A stretch of DNA of 64,000 nucleotides from Clostridium sp. (GTDB taxonomy: Bacteria > Bacillota > Clostridia > Clostridiales > Clostridiaceae): assembly GCF_017888565.1 (NCBI RefSeq), contig NZ_JAGHFX010000097.1:60564-124563 (forward strand). Reading direction: 5' to 3'. The position numbers and the translations under genes were made by a program. Numbering within the stretch: position 1 is the stretch's first letter; each line of letters opens with the position of its first letter. Under the pieces are notes generated by a model that was not told the origin of the DNA, searched no databases, and saw nothing but the letters and a program-made list of their open reading frames with translations. Below are positions 27,542 through 36,902 of the stretch, piece by piece.

Positions 27542-29005
27542 TTATTTATTTACAATTTTAATATTTTCTACAGTTAAATCTTCAGTTCCTTGAACATATA
27601 AATTAGCTCTTTTTAAATCATGAACATAATCTACAACTTCTTGAGTTATTTCCTCTCCAGGACAAAGTACTGGAATTCCAGGAGGATAAGCAAGTAAGAA
27701 TTCACCAGAAATTTTACCTATGCTTTCATTTAAAGGAATTGAAATTTTATCACTATAAAAAGCTTCTCTTGGATTAAGTATTTTTGTTGGTATAGCAGGA
27801 ATATCTAAAAAGTCTTGAACAGGTTCCTTTTTACCATAATACTCATTAGATATTTCTCTAAGTGCAGATAGTAATCTATCCATACCTTCTTTAGTGTCTC
27901 CAAAAGAACCAACAGCTAAAATATTATAAAAATCTGATAATTCCATTTGAATATGATATTTATCTGCAAGGATCATATCAAGTTCAAATCCTGTTATTCC
28001 AAGCTCTCTAGAGGAAATAGTAAGTTTAGTTGGATCAAAGGAATATGAACCAGGCTTGCCTAAAACTTCTTCTCCAAAGCAATGGAATCCAGGGATTTTA
28101 TTTATTTCATCTCTAGTATATTTACAAAGTTCTATTGTTTTTTCAAGTAAGTTTTTTCCTTCTAATGCAATCTGTCTTCTAGCACAATCTAAAGATGCCA
28201 TTATTATATATGAAGGAGAAGTTGTCTGCATTAAATTTAAAATTTGCTGAACTCTTTTAGGATTTACATATTTACTTTTAACATGTAATAAAGAGCCTTG
28301 AGTTAATGATCCTATTATTTTATGTGTACTTTGAGCACAAATATCAGCACCAGCTTTTAATGCTGACATAGGTAATTTTTCTGAAAATGCTAAATGAGGA
28401 CCATGTGCTTCATCTACTATTAATGGAATATCATAGCTATGAACTATATCAGCAATTTTCTTTATGTCTGTTGCAACTCCATAATAAGTAGGATTTATAA
28501 TTAATACGGCTTTAGCATCTGGATTTTCTTTAAGAGTTTTTTCAACAGTTTCAGGAGTTACACCGTGGGCAATTCCTAATTTCTTATCAATTACAGGTTC
28601 CATAAAAACTGGAACAGCACCACTTAAGATAATGCCAGAAGTAACTGATTTATGTACATTTCTAGGAACGATTATTTTATCACCATCATTTACTACTGCA
28701 AGTATCATAGCTTGTATAGCACCTGATGTACCGTGGATTGAGAAAAATGAAGCATGTGCTTCATAAGCATCAGCTACTAATTCTTGGGCTTTTTTTATAG
28801 GGCCAGTAGGATGATGTAAGCTATCAACTAGTTTAAATACTGTAACATCTATTTTAAATGGATTTTCACCTATAAAATTCTTAAACTCTTTATCTATACC
28901 TACTCCTTTTTTGTGTCCAGGAACATGAAATGGTAGTGTGTCTCTATTTACATATTCTTTAAGGGCATCAAAAAGAGGAGTTTCATTTTGATTTAATTTA
29001 TACAA
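27542..29005 (-). CDS. Orn/Lys/Arg decarboxylase family PLP enzyme (SpeA-like)
   Basis: A 487-aa enzyme of the short form lacking the N-terminal wing domain, like Bacillus SpeA and YaaO. It shows FHVPGHKKG near residues 26-34, a GTSGAIQA PLP phosphate-binding region, VDEAHG (197-202) and the PLP lysine in STHKIIGSLTQ (about Lys229). It likely decarboxylates arginine or lysine in polyamine synthesis; sequence alone does not decide. It starts at TTG 29005 after AAGGTG. No other polyamine gene is nearby. Confidence 0.88.
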   Translation of the reverse strand: MYKLNQNETPLFDALKEYVNRDTLPFHVPGHKKGVGIDKEFKNFIGENPFKIDVTVFKLVDSLHHPTGPIKKAQELVADAYEAHASFFSIHGTSGAIQAMILAVVNDGDKIIVPRNVHKSVTSGIILSGAVPVFMEPVIDKKLGIAHGVTPETVEKTLKENPDAKAVLIINPTYYGVATDIKKIADIVHSYDIPLIVDEAHGPHLAFSEKLPMSALKAGADICAQSTHKIIGSLTQGSLLHVKSKYVNPKRVQQILNLMQTTSPSYIIMASLDCARRQIALEGKNLLEKTIELCKYTRDEINKIPGFHCFGEEVLGKPGSYSFDPTKLTISSRELGITGFELDMILADKYHIQMELSDFYNILAVGSFGDTKEGMDRLLSALREISNEYYGKKEPVQDFLDIPAIPTKILNPREAFYSDKISIPLNESIGKISGEFLLAYPPGIPVLCPGEEITQEVVDYVHDLKRANLYVQGTEDLTVENIKIVNK

Positions 29006-29210
29006 TCTAGAACACCTTCTCTCTTATAACTATTATTGGTTATCAAATAAGTTTTATACAAACAATAATATTATATTTTATTAGGTTAAACTATGCAATA
29101 AAATACTCAATTTAATTAAAAGAAATATGTAAATTAGTGAAATTTGAATAAAAAATAGTATTTCTGACAACAATATTTGAAGAGAAGCTGAATAATAGGA
29201 GGAATTATCT

Positions 29211-29807
29211 GTGAATAACTTAAACTTAAATAAGAGAGATGTAAACATACCTAACAATGCAAAGAAGGTAAGAAGAGCTGGAAAGGTTCCAGGAATATTA
29301 TATGGTAAGAGTTTAAATGATTTTATGTTTGAAGTTGGAGAATTAGAATTATGTAGAGAAATTTCTAAAAATGGAGAACATGGAGTATTGGACTTTGATT
29401 TAAATGGAAATGCTCATAAAGCTTTAATAAAAGATGTCCAAAGAGATCCAGTATCACATAAAATAATTCATTTAGATTTAGAAGAGTTGGAGCAAAACCA
29501 AAAAATAGTATCTTCTGTACCAATTCATTATGTTGGAGAAGGTCATCTAGGTAAAAGAGGAATGGTATTACAAAAAGAAAAAGATAGTATAAGAGTAGAA
29601 TGTACAGCAGATACATTACCAAAATATGTTGATATAAATATCAATGGAAGTGGTGATGGATATGTTTATAGAGTAGGGGATTTAGAAGTAGCATCTGAAC
29701 TTTCAATAATTGATGATTTAAATACTGTAATTGCTTCAGTAAGCTATGAAAGAAAAACTGTAAGTGATGATATGGAAGAAATAGCAGAAGAAAATAGTAA
29801 AAAATAA
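29211..29807 (+). CDS. rplY: 50S ribosomal protein L25 / general stress protein Ctc
   Basis: A 198-aa two-domain form. The N-terminal 5S rRNA-binding domain has RRAGKVPGILYG, LIKDVQRDPVSHKIIHLDL; the C-terminal TL5/Ctc domain has PIHYVGEGHLGKRG. In Bacillus ctc is under general stress control; here no sigma-B-type site was noted. It starts at GTG 29211 after an AGGAGGAATT site. A monocistronic gene. Confidence 0.95.
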   Translation: MNNLNLNKRDVNIPNNAKKVRRAGKVPGILYGKSLNDFMFEVGELELCREISKNGEHGVLDFDLNGNAHKALIKDVQRDPVSHKIIHLDLEELEQNQKIVSSVPIHYVGEGHLGKRGMVLQKEKDSIRVECTADTLPKYVDININGSGDGYVYRVGDLEVASELSIIDDLNTVIASVSYERKTVSDDMEEIAEENSKK

Positions 29808-29826
29808 TAAAAGTAATTTTAAAAAG

Positions 29827-29865
29827 TGTAAAGAGGTGCAATATGGTGTCTCTTTACATTTTTTT
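29827..29865 (+). terminator. Terminator after the L25/Ctc gene
   Basis: TGTAAAGAG (29827-29835) and CTCTTTACA (29850-29858), then seven T residues. Confidence 0.9.
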
Positions 29866-29927
29866 ATTCCATAATTAAACTCTTTAGTGTATAATATTAC
29901 CTGATTATTAGTTTTAGGAGGGGTAGC

Positions 29928-31655
29928 ATGTTATATAGAGAAAAATATAATGATTGGTTAGAATCAAACATAGTTGATGAAAAGATGAAAGATGAATTAA
30001 GAGCAATAAAGGACGAAAAGGAAATTGAAGATAGATTTTATAAGGACCTTGAGTTTGGTACAGGTGGACTTAGAGGTGTAATTGGTGCAGGAAGCAATAG
30101 AATGAATATATATACTGTTTCTAAAGCAACTCAAGGATTGGCAAATTATTTAAATGGAAGATTTGAAAATCCTTCAGTAGCAATAGCATATGATTCTAGA
30201 AATATGTCAAAGGAATTTTCAAAAGCTGCAGCTTTAACTCTTTGTGCAAACAATATCAATGTGTATTTATATGAAAGTTTAAGACCAACTCCAATGCTTT
30301 CTTTTGCAGTAAGACATTTAAATTGTACTGGTGGAATTGTTGTTACAGCTTCACATAATCCAAAAGAATATAACGGTTATAAGGTTTATGATGAGTTTGG
30401 TGGTCAAGTTACTGATGAAAAAGCTAACATAATAATAAGTGAAGTTAATAAAATAGATAATTTTGATAAGATAAATACAATGAATGAAGAAGAAGCTTTA
30501 GCAAAAGGTTTATTAAAATATATTGGAGAAGAAGTAGATAAAGCTTATATTGATTTAGTAAAAGACTTAACTATTAGAAAAGAACTAGTAAAAGAAAATG
30601 CTTGTGATTTAAAGGTTATATATACTCCAATACATGGATCAGGAAATATGCCAGTAAGAAGAATTCTTAATGAACTTGGATATACTGGGGTATCAGTAGT
30701 TAAAGAACAAGAAATGCCAGATGGAAACTTCCCAACTTCATCATATCCAAACCCAGAGGAACCAGCAGTATTTAAGTTAGCATTAGAAATGGCTAAAACT
30801 GAAAATCCAGATGTTATTTTTGCAACAGACCCAGATGCAGATAGAATTGGTGTTGTTGTAAAAGATAGTGAAGGTGAATATAGAGTATTAACTGGAAATC
30901 AAACAGGATTATTGTTAACCCAATATATTTTAGATGCTTTAAAGGAAGAAGGGGAACTACCAGAAGATGGAGTTATAATTAAAACTATAGTAACTACAGA
31001 TGGTGCTAAGAAAATTGCAGAGGCGTATAATATTGAACTTATAGAAGTATTAACTGGATTTAAATATATTGGAGAAAAGATTCAAGGATTTGAAGTCAAT
31101 AAAGATAAGGCTTATATTTTTGGATTTGAAGAAAGTTATGGATACTTAGCAGGAGATTTTGTTAGAGATAAAGATGCTGTAATAGCAGCTATGCTAATAG
31201 CAGAAATGACTTTATTCTATAAGGAAAAAGGAAAAAGTCTTTATGATGGTTTAGTAGAGTTATATGAAAAGTATGGATACTTTAAAGAAACTCTAGTATC
31301 ATTTGAGTTAAAAGGAAAAGAAGGAAGCGAAAAAATAGCTAAGTGTATTGATTCTTTAAGAAATGAAAATCTTGTGGAAATTAATGGAGTTAAGATAGCT
31401 ACAAAGTATGATTATAAGTTAGGAACTGAAGAGAATATAAGTAATGGAGATAAAAAAGAAATTGATCTTCCAAAGTCAAATGTTCTAAAGTTCGTTTTAG
31501 AAAATGGTGCATGGTTTGTAGTAAGACCTTCAGGAACAGAGCCGAAAATGAAAGCTTACGTTGCTGTTAAAGGAAATAGCTTAGAGGATTCAAAAGAAAA
31601 ACTAGAAAGCTTTAAAAATGAAGTAGTAAACTTAATCAATTCTAAGTTAAATTAA
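29928..31655 (+). CDS. pgcA: Phosphoglucomutase/phosphomannomutase (alpha-D-phosphohexomutase)
   Basis: A 575-aa enzyme that interconverts hexose 1- and 6-phosphates and supplies UDP-sugars for wall polymers. It has the N-terminal FGTGGLRGVIG, the phosphoserine loop TASHNPKEYNGYKVY (Ser142), metal-binding DPDADRIG and the C-terminal phosphate-binding RPSGTEPKMKAY. Length and order match Bacillus PgcA. RBS AGGAGGGG. Confidence 0.95.
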   Translation: MLYREKYNDWLESNIVDEKMKDELRAIKDEKEIEDRFYKDLEFGTGGLRGVIGAGSNRMNIYTVSKATQGLANYLNGRFENPSVAIAYDSRNMSKEFSKAAALTLCANNINVYLYESLRPTPMLSFAVRHLNCTGGIVVTASHNPKEYNGYKVYDEFGGQVTDEKANIIISEVNKIDNFDKINTMNEEEALAKGLLKYIGEEVDKAYIDLVKDLTIRKELVKENACDLKVIYTPIHGSGNMPVRRILNELGYTGVSVVKEQEMPDGNFPTSSYPNPEEPAVFKLALEMAKTENPDVIFATDPDADRIGVVVKDSEGEYRVLTGNQTGLLLTQYILDALKEEGELPEDGVIIKTIVTTDGAKKIAEAYNIELIEVLTGFKYIGEKIQGFEVNKDKAYIFGFEESYGYLAGDFVRDKDAVIAAMLIAEMTLFYKEKGKSLYDGLVELYEKYGYFKETLVSFELKGKEGSEKIAKCIDSLRNENLVEINGVKIATKYDYKLGTEENISNGDKKEIDLPKSNVLKFVLENGAWFVVRPSGTEPKMKAYVAVKGNSLEDSKEKLESFKNEVVNLINSKLN

Positions 31656-31996
31656 ATATAAAAAGTTATATAATTATAGATAGTAGGGTAAGTTATTAGG
31701 TTAATAGCTTACCTTATTTGATATGGTAAAATATAACCCTAAATTTTAGAAAAGATGACAATGTAAAATTTAAAATTAAATTTAATAAATATAGTTGTTT
31801 AAAGATTAAAGAAGGTGAGTTTTATCAGAGCTTAAATAAACATTAATTTAGAATGGAGAGAAAGATGTATAATAAAAGTTTAGAATAGTATTTGAACTTT
31901 AAATAAGCAAACTTTATATATTAACATTCTTATTTGAAAGCTATTAAAATATATAGTATTATTTATAATAAAGCTATTTTTAAGGAGGTATCTGTA
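31656..31996 (+). other. 341-bp intergenic region with a hairpin
   Basis: Contains the probable pgcA terminator: GGTAAGTTATTA (31687-31698) pairs with TAATAGCTTACC (31702-31713) with one G-T pair, then TTATTTG. The rest is AT-rich with no convincing gene or promoter. Confidence 0.55.
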
Positions 31997-33085
31997 TTGG
32001 ATTATAATGCAGCATTTAAAGAAAAATTAGGTAAGTTATTATTTTTAGAAATGGATAAAGAGGGGTTTAAAGAAAGTGTACATATTCCTAGTTATGTAGA
32101 TTTTAAAAATAAAGATTTATATTTACCTATTTCTCCAGAATATATAACATCAAATGTTAATAATGAAGTTAAAATTAAAAATTTACCTATATATTATTTT
32201 ATAGAAGGAATGTTTTTTGCAATAGGAGCAGATGAAAATTTAAGATTTAATGAAGATTATGAAACTATATTAACATATATTAAGGATACAGAAAATTGTA
32301 TAAAAAGTATAATTTCTAAAAAAATAAATGATGAGAAATTAATAGATGCTTATTTACTTTTAAAAGGATTTTATAGATATTCAAAAGATATGGATGTTAT
32401 GAAAAAACTTTTATTAGTTGGTGAAAATTTAAGAGAAAAGGATAGTGCTTTTAAAGACATTTTATTGCAAGATATAGAGTATTGTGAAGAAAATTCTTTA
32501 AAAGTCCCAGAAGCATATCTTTATAAGACTTTGATATTAAAAGATGACGGGGACTTTAAAGGAGCAAAAGTTGCAATTAATGAGTATTTAAATAATGGTG
32601 GTAAAAAAACAGAAGAGGTAAGCATATTAATTGATGATATCACTAATATATCAAATTATGAAATTGCAATAGAACATTTAAAAGATGATCCAGTTAAAAC
32701 AGTGAAATTATTACTTGAGTTACTAGAAAAATTTGAAAATAATCCATTGGTTTATTATTATTTAGGTGTTGCTTATAGAAAACTTGAAAATTATGAAAAA
32801 GCTATTTATTATTTAAATGAAAGTTTAGGAAGAGAAAGTGGAATATATGAAGTAGTTGTAGAGCTTGGAATAAACTATGCGTGTATAAATGACTTTGAAA
32901 GTGCAATTAAATACTTTAAGAAGGCTTTTGAGGTTACAAAAGAAGTAGAAATATGCACAAATATTGTTATGTGCTATATGAATTTAAATAATTTAGAAGA
33001 AGCTAAATTACATCTTGATATAGCAAAAAAGTTAGATCCAGAAGATGAAATTGTAAAAGACTTAGAAAAGATGTTAAGCAAATAG
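31997..33085 (+). CDS. Tetratricopeptide repeat protein
   Basis: A 362-aa cytosolic protein. The last 130 residues hold TPR units: PLVYYYLGVAYRKLENYEKAIYYL, then VVELGINYACINDFESAIKYF and TNIVMCYMNLNNLEEAKLHL. The first 200 residues are helical and not recognised. TPR domains bind partner proteins; the partner is unknown. I place the start at TTG 31997 because AAGGAGGT lies eight bases before it; the longer open frame from 31934 has no ribosome-binding site. Confidence 0.8.
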   Translation: MDYNAAFKEKLGKLLFLEMDKEGFKESVHIPSYVDFKNKDLYLPISPEYITSNVNNEVKIKNLPIYYFIEGMFFAIGADENLRFNEDYETILTYIKDTENCIKSIISKKINDEKLIDAYLLLKGFYRYSKDMDVMKKLLLVGENLREKDSAFKDILLQDIEYCEENSLKVPEAYLYKTLILKDDGDFKGAKVAINEYLNNGGKKTEEVSILIDDITNISNYEIAIEHLKDDPVKTVKLLLELLEKFENNPLVYYYLGVAYRKLENYEKAIYYLNESLGRESGIYEVVVELGINYACINDFESAIKYFKKAFEVTKEVEICTNIVMCYMNLNNLEEAKLHLDIAKKLDPEDEIVKDLEKMLSK

Positions 33086-33089
33086 TTAT

Positions 33090-33275
33090 ATTTTGCGAAG
33101 CAAAATAGTGAAGAGTGAAATAGTTAATAGGGAAAAAGTTAAGGAGAAAATCCTTACAGGATTTTTTTGAATAAAAGGTGTTTTGCACTTATAGATTAAA
33201 TTTTGCGAAGCAAAATATCCTAAGCTTTTCACTCTTTCACTCCTAACTTTTCACTAATAAATTGCTTCGCAATTT
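33090..33275. repeat. Palindromic repeat cluster with GCGAAGC cores (MITE- or REP-like)
   Basis: ATTTTGCGAAGCAAAAT occurs at 33090-33106 and again at 33200-33216; AAATTGCTTCGCAATTT (the opposite strand form of a variant) is at 33259-33275. The flanks carry degenerate AGTGAA-type units: after the first copy in the plus direction, and before the third copy as their complement (TTTCACTC...TTTTCACT), so the outer arms form a long imperfect inverted repeat of about 55 bases. A degenerate fourth copy is at 39758-39774. No coding capacity. Confidence 0.75.
33147..33168 (+). terminator. Terminator of the TPR gene, inside the repeat cluster
   Basis: AAAATCC (33147-33153), loop TTACA, GGATTTT and further T residues. 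Confidence 0.7.
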
Positions 33276-33350
33276 TTAACTTTAGTAAGTTAGATAAATA
33301 TGGTATTATAATTATGAATAATTTTACTTATGTATTATTAAGGAGAGAAG

Positions 33351-34085
33351 ATGAAAGATAATGATTTTATTAATGTATTAGGATACAAAGTATATAAAAA
33401 TAAATTACTAGATGCATTAAAATATATTGATAAGTTTGATAAGGTTCATATTATATCAGGGAATCCAGAAGTGCTGTACACAGGACTTTATAATAAGGAA
33501 TTATTAGAAAACTTTAAAAGTGATAAAGCATTTATAATACCAGATGGTGTGGGCCTTCAAATTGCAGCTAAATACTTAAAGACTCCTGTTGAAGAAAAAA
33601 TAGCAGGAATAGATTTAATGAAAGGAATAATAAAAAAGTGTTCAAAGGAGAATAAAGGTATATATTTATTAGGAACAAGTGATGAAAATCTTAATGCTTG
33701 TGTTGCAAATTTAATGGTTAAGTATCCAAATATAAATATTGTGGGATATAGAAATGGCTTTTTTGATATAAATAAAGCATATGAAATAATAAATGAAATA
33801 AAAGAAAAAGAACCATATGCTATCTTTGTAGCTATGGGCTGTCCAAGACAAGAAGAATTTATAGTAAGATATATGGAAGAGTTGCCATGTAAAATCTTTA
33901 TGGGGGTTGGCGGAAGTTTTGATGTGATTGCAGAAAAGGTTAATAGAGCACCTAAGTGGATGATAAAACTTGGATTAGAGTGGCTCTATAGAGTTTCAAA
34001 AGAACCATGGAGGATAAAGAGACTTGGAAGTATACCTAAGTTTTTATTGCTCGTTGTCAAAAATAAAAAGGTGAAGTATGAGTAA
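33351..34085 (+). CDS. WecG/TagA/CpsF family glycosyltransferase
   Basis: A 244-aa GT26 enzyme. It has the family blocks IISGNPEVLYTG, IIPDGVGLQIAAK (with the conserved Asp), IYLLGTSDENL and VAMGCPRQEEFI, then GVGGSFDVIAEK, APKWMIKLGLEWLYR. TagA transfers ManNAc to lipid-linked GlcNAc in teichoic acid synthesis; related enzymes act on capsules. It is the first gene of a five-gene envelope operon and overlaps murJ by 8 bp (ATGAGTAA). Confidence 0.92.
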   Translation: MKDNDFINVLGYKVYKNKLLDALKYIDKFDKVHIISGNPEVLYTGLYNKELLENFKSDKAFIIPDGVGLQIAAKYLKTPVEEKIAGIDLMKGIIKKCSKENKGIYLLGTSDENLNACVANLMVKYPNINIVGYRNGFFDINKAYEIINEIKEKEPYAIFVAMGCPRQEEFIVRYMEELPCKIFMGVGGSFDVIAEKVNRAPKWMIKLGLEWLYRVSKEPWRIKRLGSIPKFLLLVVKNKKVKYE

Positions 34086-35610
34086 AAATAAGATTTTTAA
34101 AGCAACTTTTATAGTAATGTTTATGACTATAGTAAGTAGAATAATAGGTTTTGGTAGGGATATGTTAGCAGCATATCACTTTGGTGTAGAAGGTTCTTAT
34201 GACATATATGTTGCTTCAGTTGCAATACCTGAGTCAGTATTTATGATTGTTGGTCTTGCAATATCAACTACTTTTATACCAATGTTAAGTGAAATTAAAC
34301 ATAATAAAAGTAAAGAAGAGATGTTTAAGTTTTCAAATAATGTTATTACTATTTTAAGTATATTATCAATATTTATAATTATCTTAGGATTAATATTTAC
34401 AAAGGAAATAGTTAATATTTTTGTGCCTAAGTTCACTATAGAGCAAATTGAGCTAACTATATTTTTAACTAGAATAACTTTAATAAATGTAGTTTTATTA
34501 TGTATTAATGCTTGTTTTTTATCAATACTACAAGTGTGTGAAGATTTTATTGTCCCATCAATATTAGGATTGTTTTTTAATCTTCCAATAATAGTTTATT
34601 TAGCTTTTTTTGGAGAGGTAAGTATTATAGGGTTAACTATTGCAAATATATTAGGAAATTTATTAAGAGTATTAGTTCAAATCCCATCTTTATATAAGCA
34701 AGGTTATAAATTAAAATTATATATAGATTTGAAAGATGAAAAGCTTAGAAATATGATGATTTTAATACTTCCAGTTATAGTCGGAGCTGGAGCAAATTCA
34801 ATTAATATGTTAGTAGATAAAAGCTTGGCATCAGGATTAACTACAGGTGCAATGGCCTCATTAGAATACTCTCAAAGAATAGTTACATTTGCAAATACAG
34901 CAATAACAACATCAATAGTATCAGTAGTTTATCCTTTAATGGCAAATAGATTGAATGCTGGAGATAATACTGGATTTATAAAATATTTAACTAAATCAAT
35001 AGTAATAATATGCTTATTTTTAATTCCTATAACTTTTGGAATGCTATTTTTAAGTAAAGAAATAGTTGCAGTATTTTATGAAAGAGGAAAATTTGATTCA
35101 AGTGCTGTTATTTTAACTTCTATGGCATTGCTTGGATATTCCTTGCAACTACCTTTTGCAGGAATAAGAGATATTTTAAACTCTTCATTATTTTCAATGA
35201 AAAAAACAAAACTTACTACCATTAATGGAATAATAGGTGTTGTTATAAATATAATTTTAAGCGTCATTTTATCTAAATACATAGGGGTACTGGGTATAGC
35301 TATATCTACATCTGTATCATCATTAGTTATAGCTTTATTATTATTAAATTCAACTAGGAAGTTAGTTGGAAACTTTAATATAAAAGAAGTTATTATAAAG
35401 ATTAGTAAAATTATATTAAGTTCATCATTAATGATTTTAATTCTTTACTTAATAAATAAGTTATTAGGAATAGAAAGTTCTTTAATTATTATTTTAATTG
35501 ACGGAAGCCTTGGAGCAATATTATTTATGATTATGTGCAAAATTCTAAAAATAGAAGAATTTGATGAGGCTTTAAATATGATAAAAGGAAAAGTTAAGAA
35601 GGAGGTTTAA
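34078..35610 (+). CDS. murJ: Lipid II flippase MurJ (MviN family)
   Basis: A 510-aa integral membrane protein of the MOP superfamily with about 14 hydrophobic helices. The N-terminus MTIVSRIIGFGRDMLAAYHF and later SLEYSQRIV, ALLGYSLQLPFAGIRDIL match MurJ. It moves lipid-linked peptidoglycan precursors outward, the step after MraY/MurG. Being placed with TagA and glycosyltransferases, it might instead serve a lipid-linked envelope polysaccharide; both are possible. It is translationally coupled to the gene before. Confidence 0.88.
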   Translation: MSKNKIFKATFIVMFMTIVSRIIGFGRDMLAAYHFGVEGSYDIYVASVAIPESVFMIVGLAISTTFIPMLSEIKHNKSKEEMFKFSNNVITILSILSIFIIILGLIFTKEIVNIFVPKFTIEQIELTIFLTRITLINVVLLCINACFLSILQVCEDFIVPSILGLFFNLPIIVYLAFFGEVSIIGLTIANILGNLLRVLVQIPSLYKQGYKLKLYIDLKDEKLRNMMILILPVIVGAGANSINMLVDKSLASGLTTGAMASLEYSQRIVTFANTAITTSIVSVVYPLMANRLNAGDNTGFIKYLTKSIVIICLFLIPITFGMLFLSKEIVAVFYERGKFDSSAVILTSMALLGYSLQLPFAGIRDILNSSLFSMKKTKLTTINGIIGVVINIILSVILSKYIGVLGIAISTSVSSLVIALLLLNSTRKLVGNFNIKEVIIKISKIILSSSLMILILYLINKLLGIESSLIIILIDGSLGAILFMIMCKILKIEEFDEALNMIKGKVKKEV

Positions 35611-35619
35611 ATTAATAAA

Positions 35620-36900
35620 ATGAAAATATTATTTATTGCATGTTATTCTCCATTAATTAATAACTCAGCATCAATTGAAACTCTTCAATATTTAAATAAT
35701 TTAGCAAAAATTAAAGAGAATACTATTCATTTATTAACTGTTAACTTTCCTTCAAATTCTATTTATTATGATGAACACATATTTAATATGTTAGATAAGA
35801 GAATTAAATTACATATAATTTCAGGTGGAAAGTTATTTGAGGCAATAATGCCAAAAAAAACTCAAGAAACAGCAATTGTTAATACTAGTTTAGGAAAGAT
35901 TAAAGTTAAAGGTATTTTAAAAAAGGTAAAAAAAATACTTGCAGTGCCAGATATGTATTTATATTGGGCTTTTAAAGCAAGTAAATATGGTATTAATCTT
36001 ATGAAAAAAGAAAAATTTGATGTTATGTTTTCTATGCATGAACCTCCATCTAGTCATATATGTGCATATAAAATTAAGAAGAAATTTCCGAGTCTTAAAT
36101 GGATAACATATTGGAGTGATCCTTGGCTTAAAGATTCTACCAGAGAAGGATCTAATTTAATAAGAAGAAATTTTGAAAAAAATTATGAAAGAAATATAAT
36201 TTCTTTAGCAGATAAATATATTTTTGTTACAAAGGCCAATAGAGATGATTATATAGAAACATATAATATAAAAAAAGATGATACTTATATTATAACAAGG
36301 GGATATGATGAAAAAGTATATTCAGATATAAAAGAAAAGGAAAATCCAAAGTTTATAAATAAGAAGAAAATAAATATAGTTTACACTGGAGAAATATTTT
36401 CAAGGCTTAGAGATGTTAGACCATTTATTAAAGTAATCAATAAACTTAAGGTAGAAAATAATGATTTGTATGAGAGTTTAAATATACTTTTCTTTGGGAA
36501 TATAGATGATGAAAGTATTAAAAATGAATTATCCACTATAAGCAATGTGAAAGTATCAAATAGAATACCTTATAGAGAAGCTCTAGCATATATGGTTAAT
36601 GCTGATGTGTTATTGCTTTTTGGCAACAAGAATTCAAAGCAAATACCAGCAAAAATATATGATTACTTTGGGTGTAATGGATATATTTTAGTTATTTTAG
36701 GGGATGAAAATGACCCTATAATTGATGTGGTAAATAATTTAGATAAGTGTAGTATAGCTTTAAATAATGAGCAAGACATTTATAAAAGTATTTCTGAACT
36801 ATCACAAAATATTTTAAGAGGAAATAAATCAAATCAAATTAAAGAATATGAGTGGGAAAATATATCTAAAAGATTAAATTCTATTTTAAAGGGGGAGTAG
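35620..36900 (+). CDS. Glycosyltransferase, GT4-like (GT-B fold)
   Basis: A 426-aa cytosolic or membrane-associated GT-B enzyme: N-terminal KILFIACYSP, middle FDVMFSMHEPPSSH and WITYWSDPWL, then the C-terminal nucleotide-sugar half with NIVYTGEIFS and MVNADVLLLFGNKNSKQIPAKIYDY split by normal linkers. The sugar donor is unknown. ATG 35620 is 14 bases from GGAGG, somewhat far; an in-frame ATT at 35611 is at better spacing. Lies 9 bp after murJ. Confidence 0.82.
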   Translation: MKILFIACYSPLINNSASIETLQYLNNLAKIKENTIHLLTVNFPSNSIYYDEHIFNMLDKRIKLHIISGGKLFEAIMPKKTQETAIVNTSLGKIKVKGILKKVKKILAVPDMYLYWAFKASKYGINLMKKEKFDVMFSMHEPPSSHICAYKIKKKFPSLKWITYWSDPWLKDSTREGSNLIRRNFEKNYERNIISLADKYIFVTKANRDDYIETYNIKKDDTYIITRGYDEKVYSDIKEKENPKFINKKKINIVYTGEIFSRLRDVRPFIKVINKLKVENNDLYESLNILFFGNIDDESIKNELSTISNVKVSNRIPYREALAYMVNADVLLLFGNKNSKQIPAKIYDYFGCNGYILVILGDENDPIIDVVNNLDKCSIALNNEQDIYKSISELSQNILRGNKSNQIKEYEWENISKRLNSILKGE

Positions 36901-36902
36901 TT

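Noticed and set aside
33090..33275. CRISPR array
   Set aside because: The repeats are palindromes in two orientations with irregular spacing of 110 and 59 bases and no cas genes nearby.
34078..34085. ATGAGTAA overlap shared by tagA-murJ and yggS-sepF as a special coupling signal
   Set aside because: Eight-base overlaps of this form are common in compact operons; two cases are not evidence for a dedicated signal.
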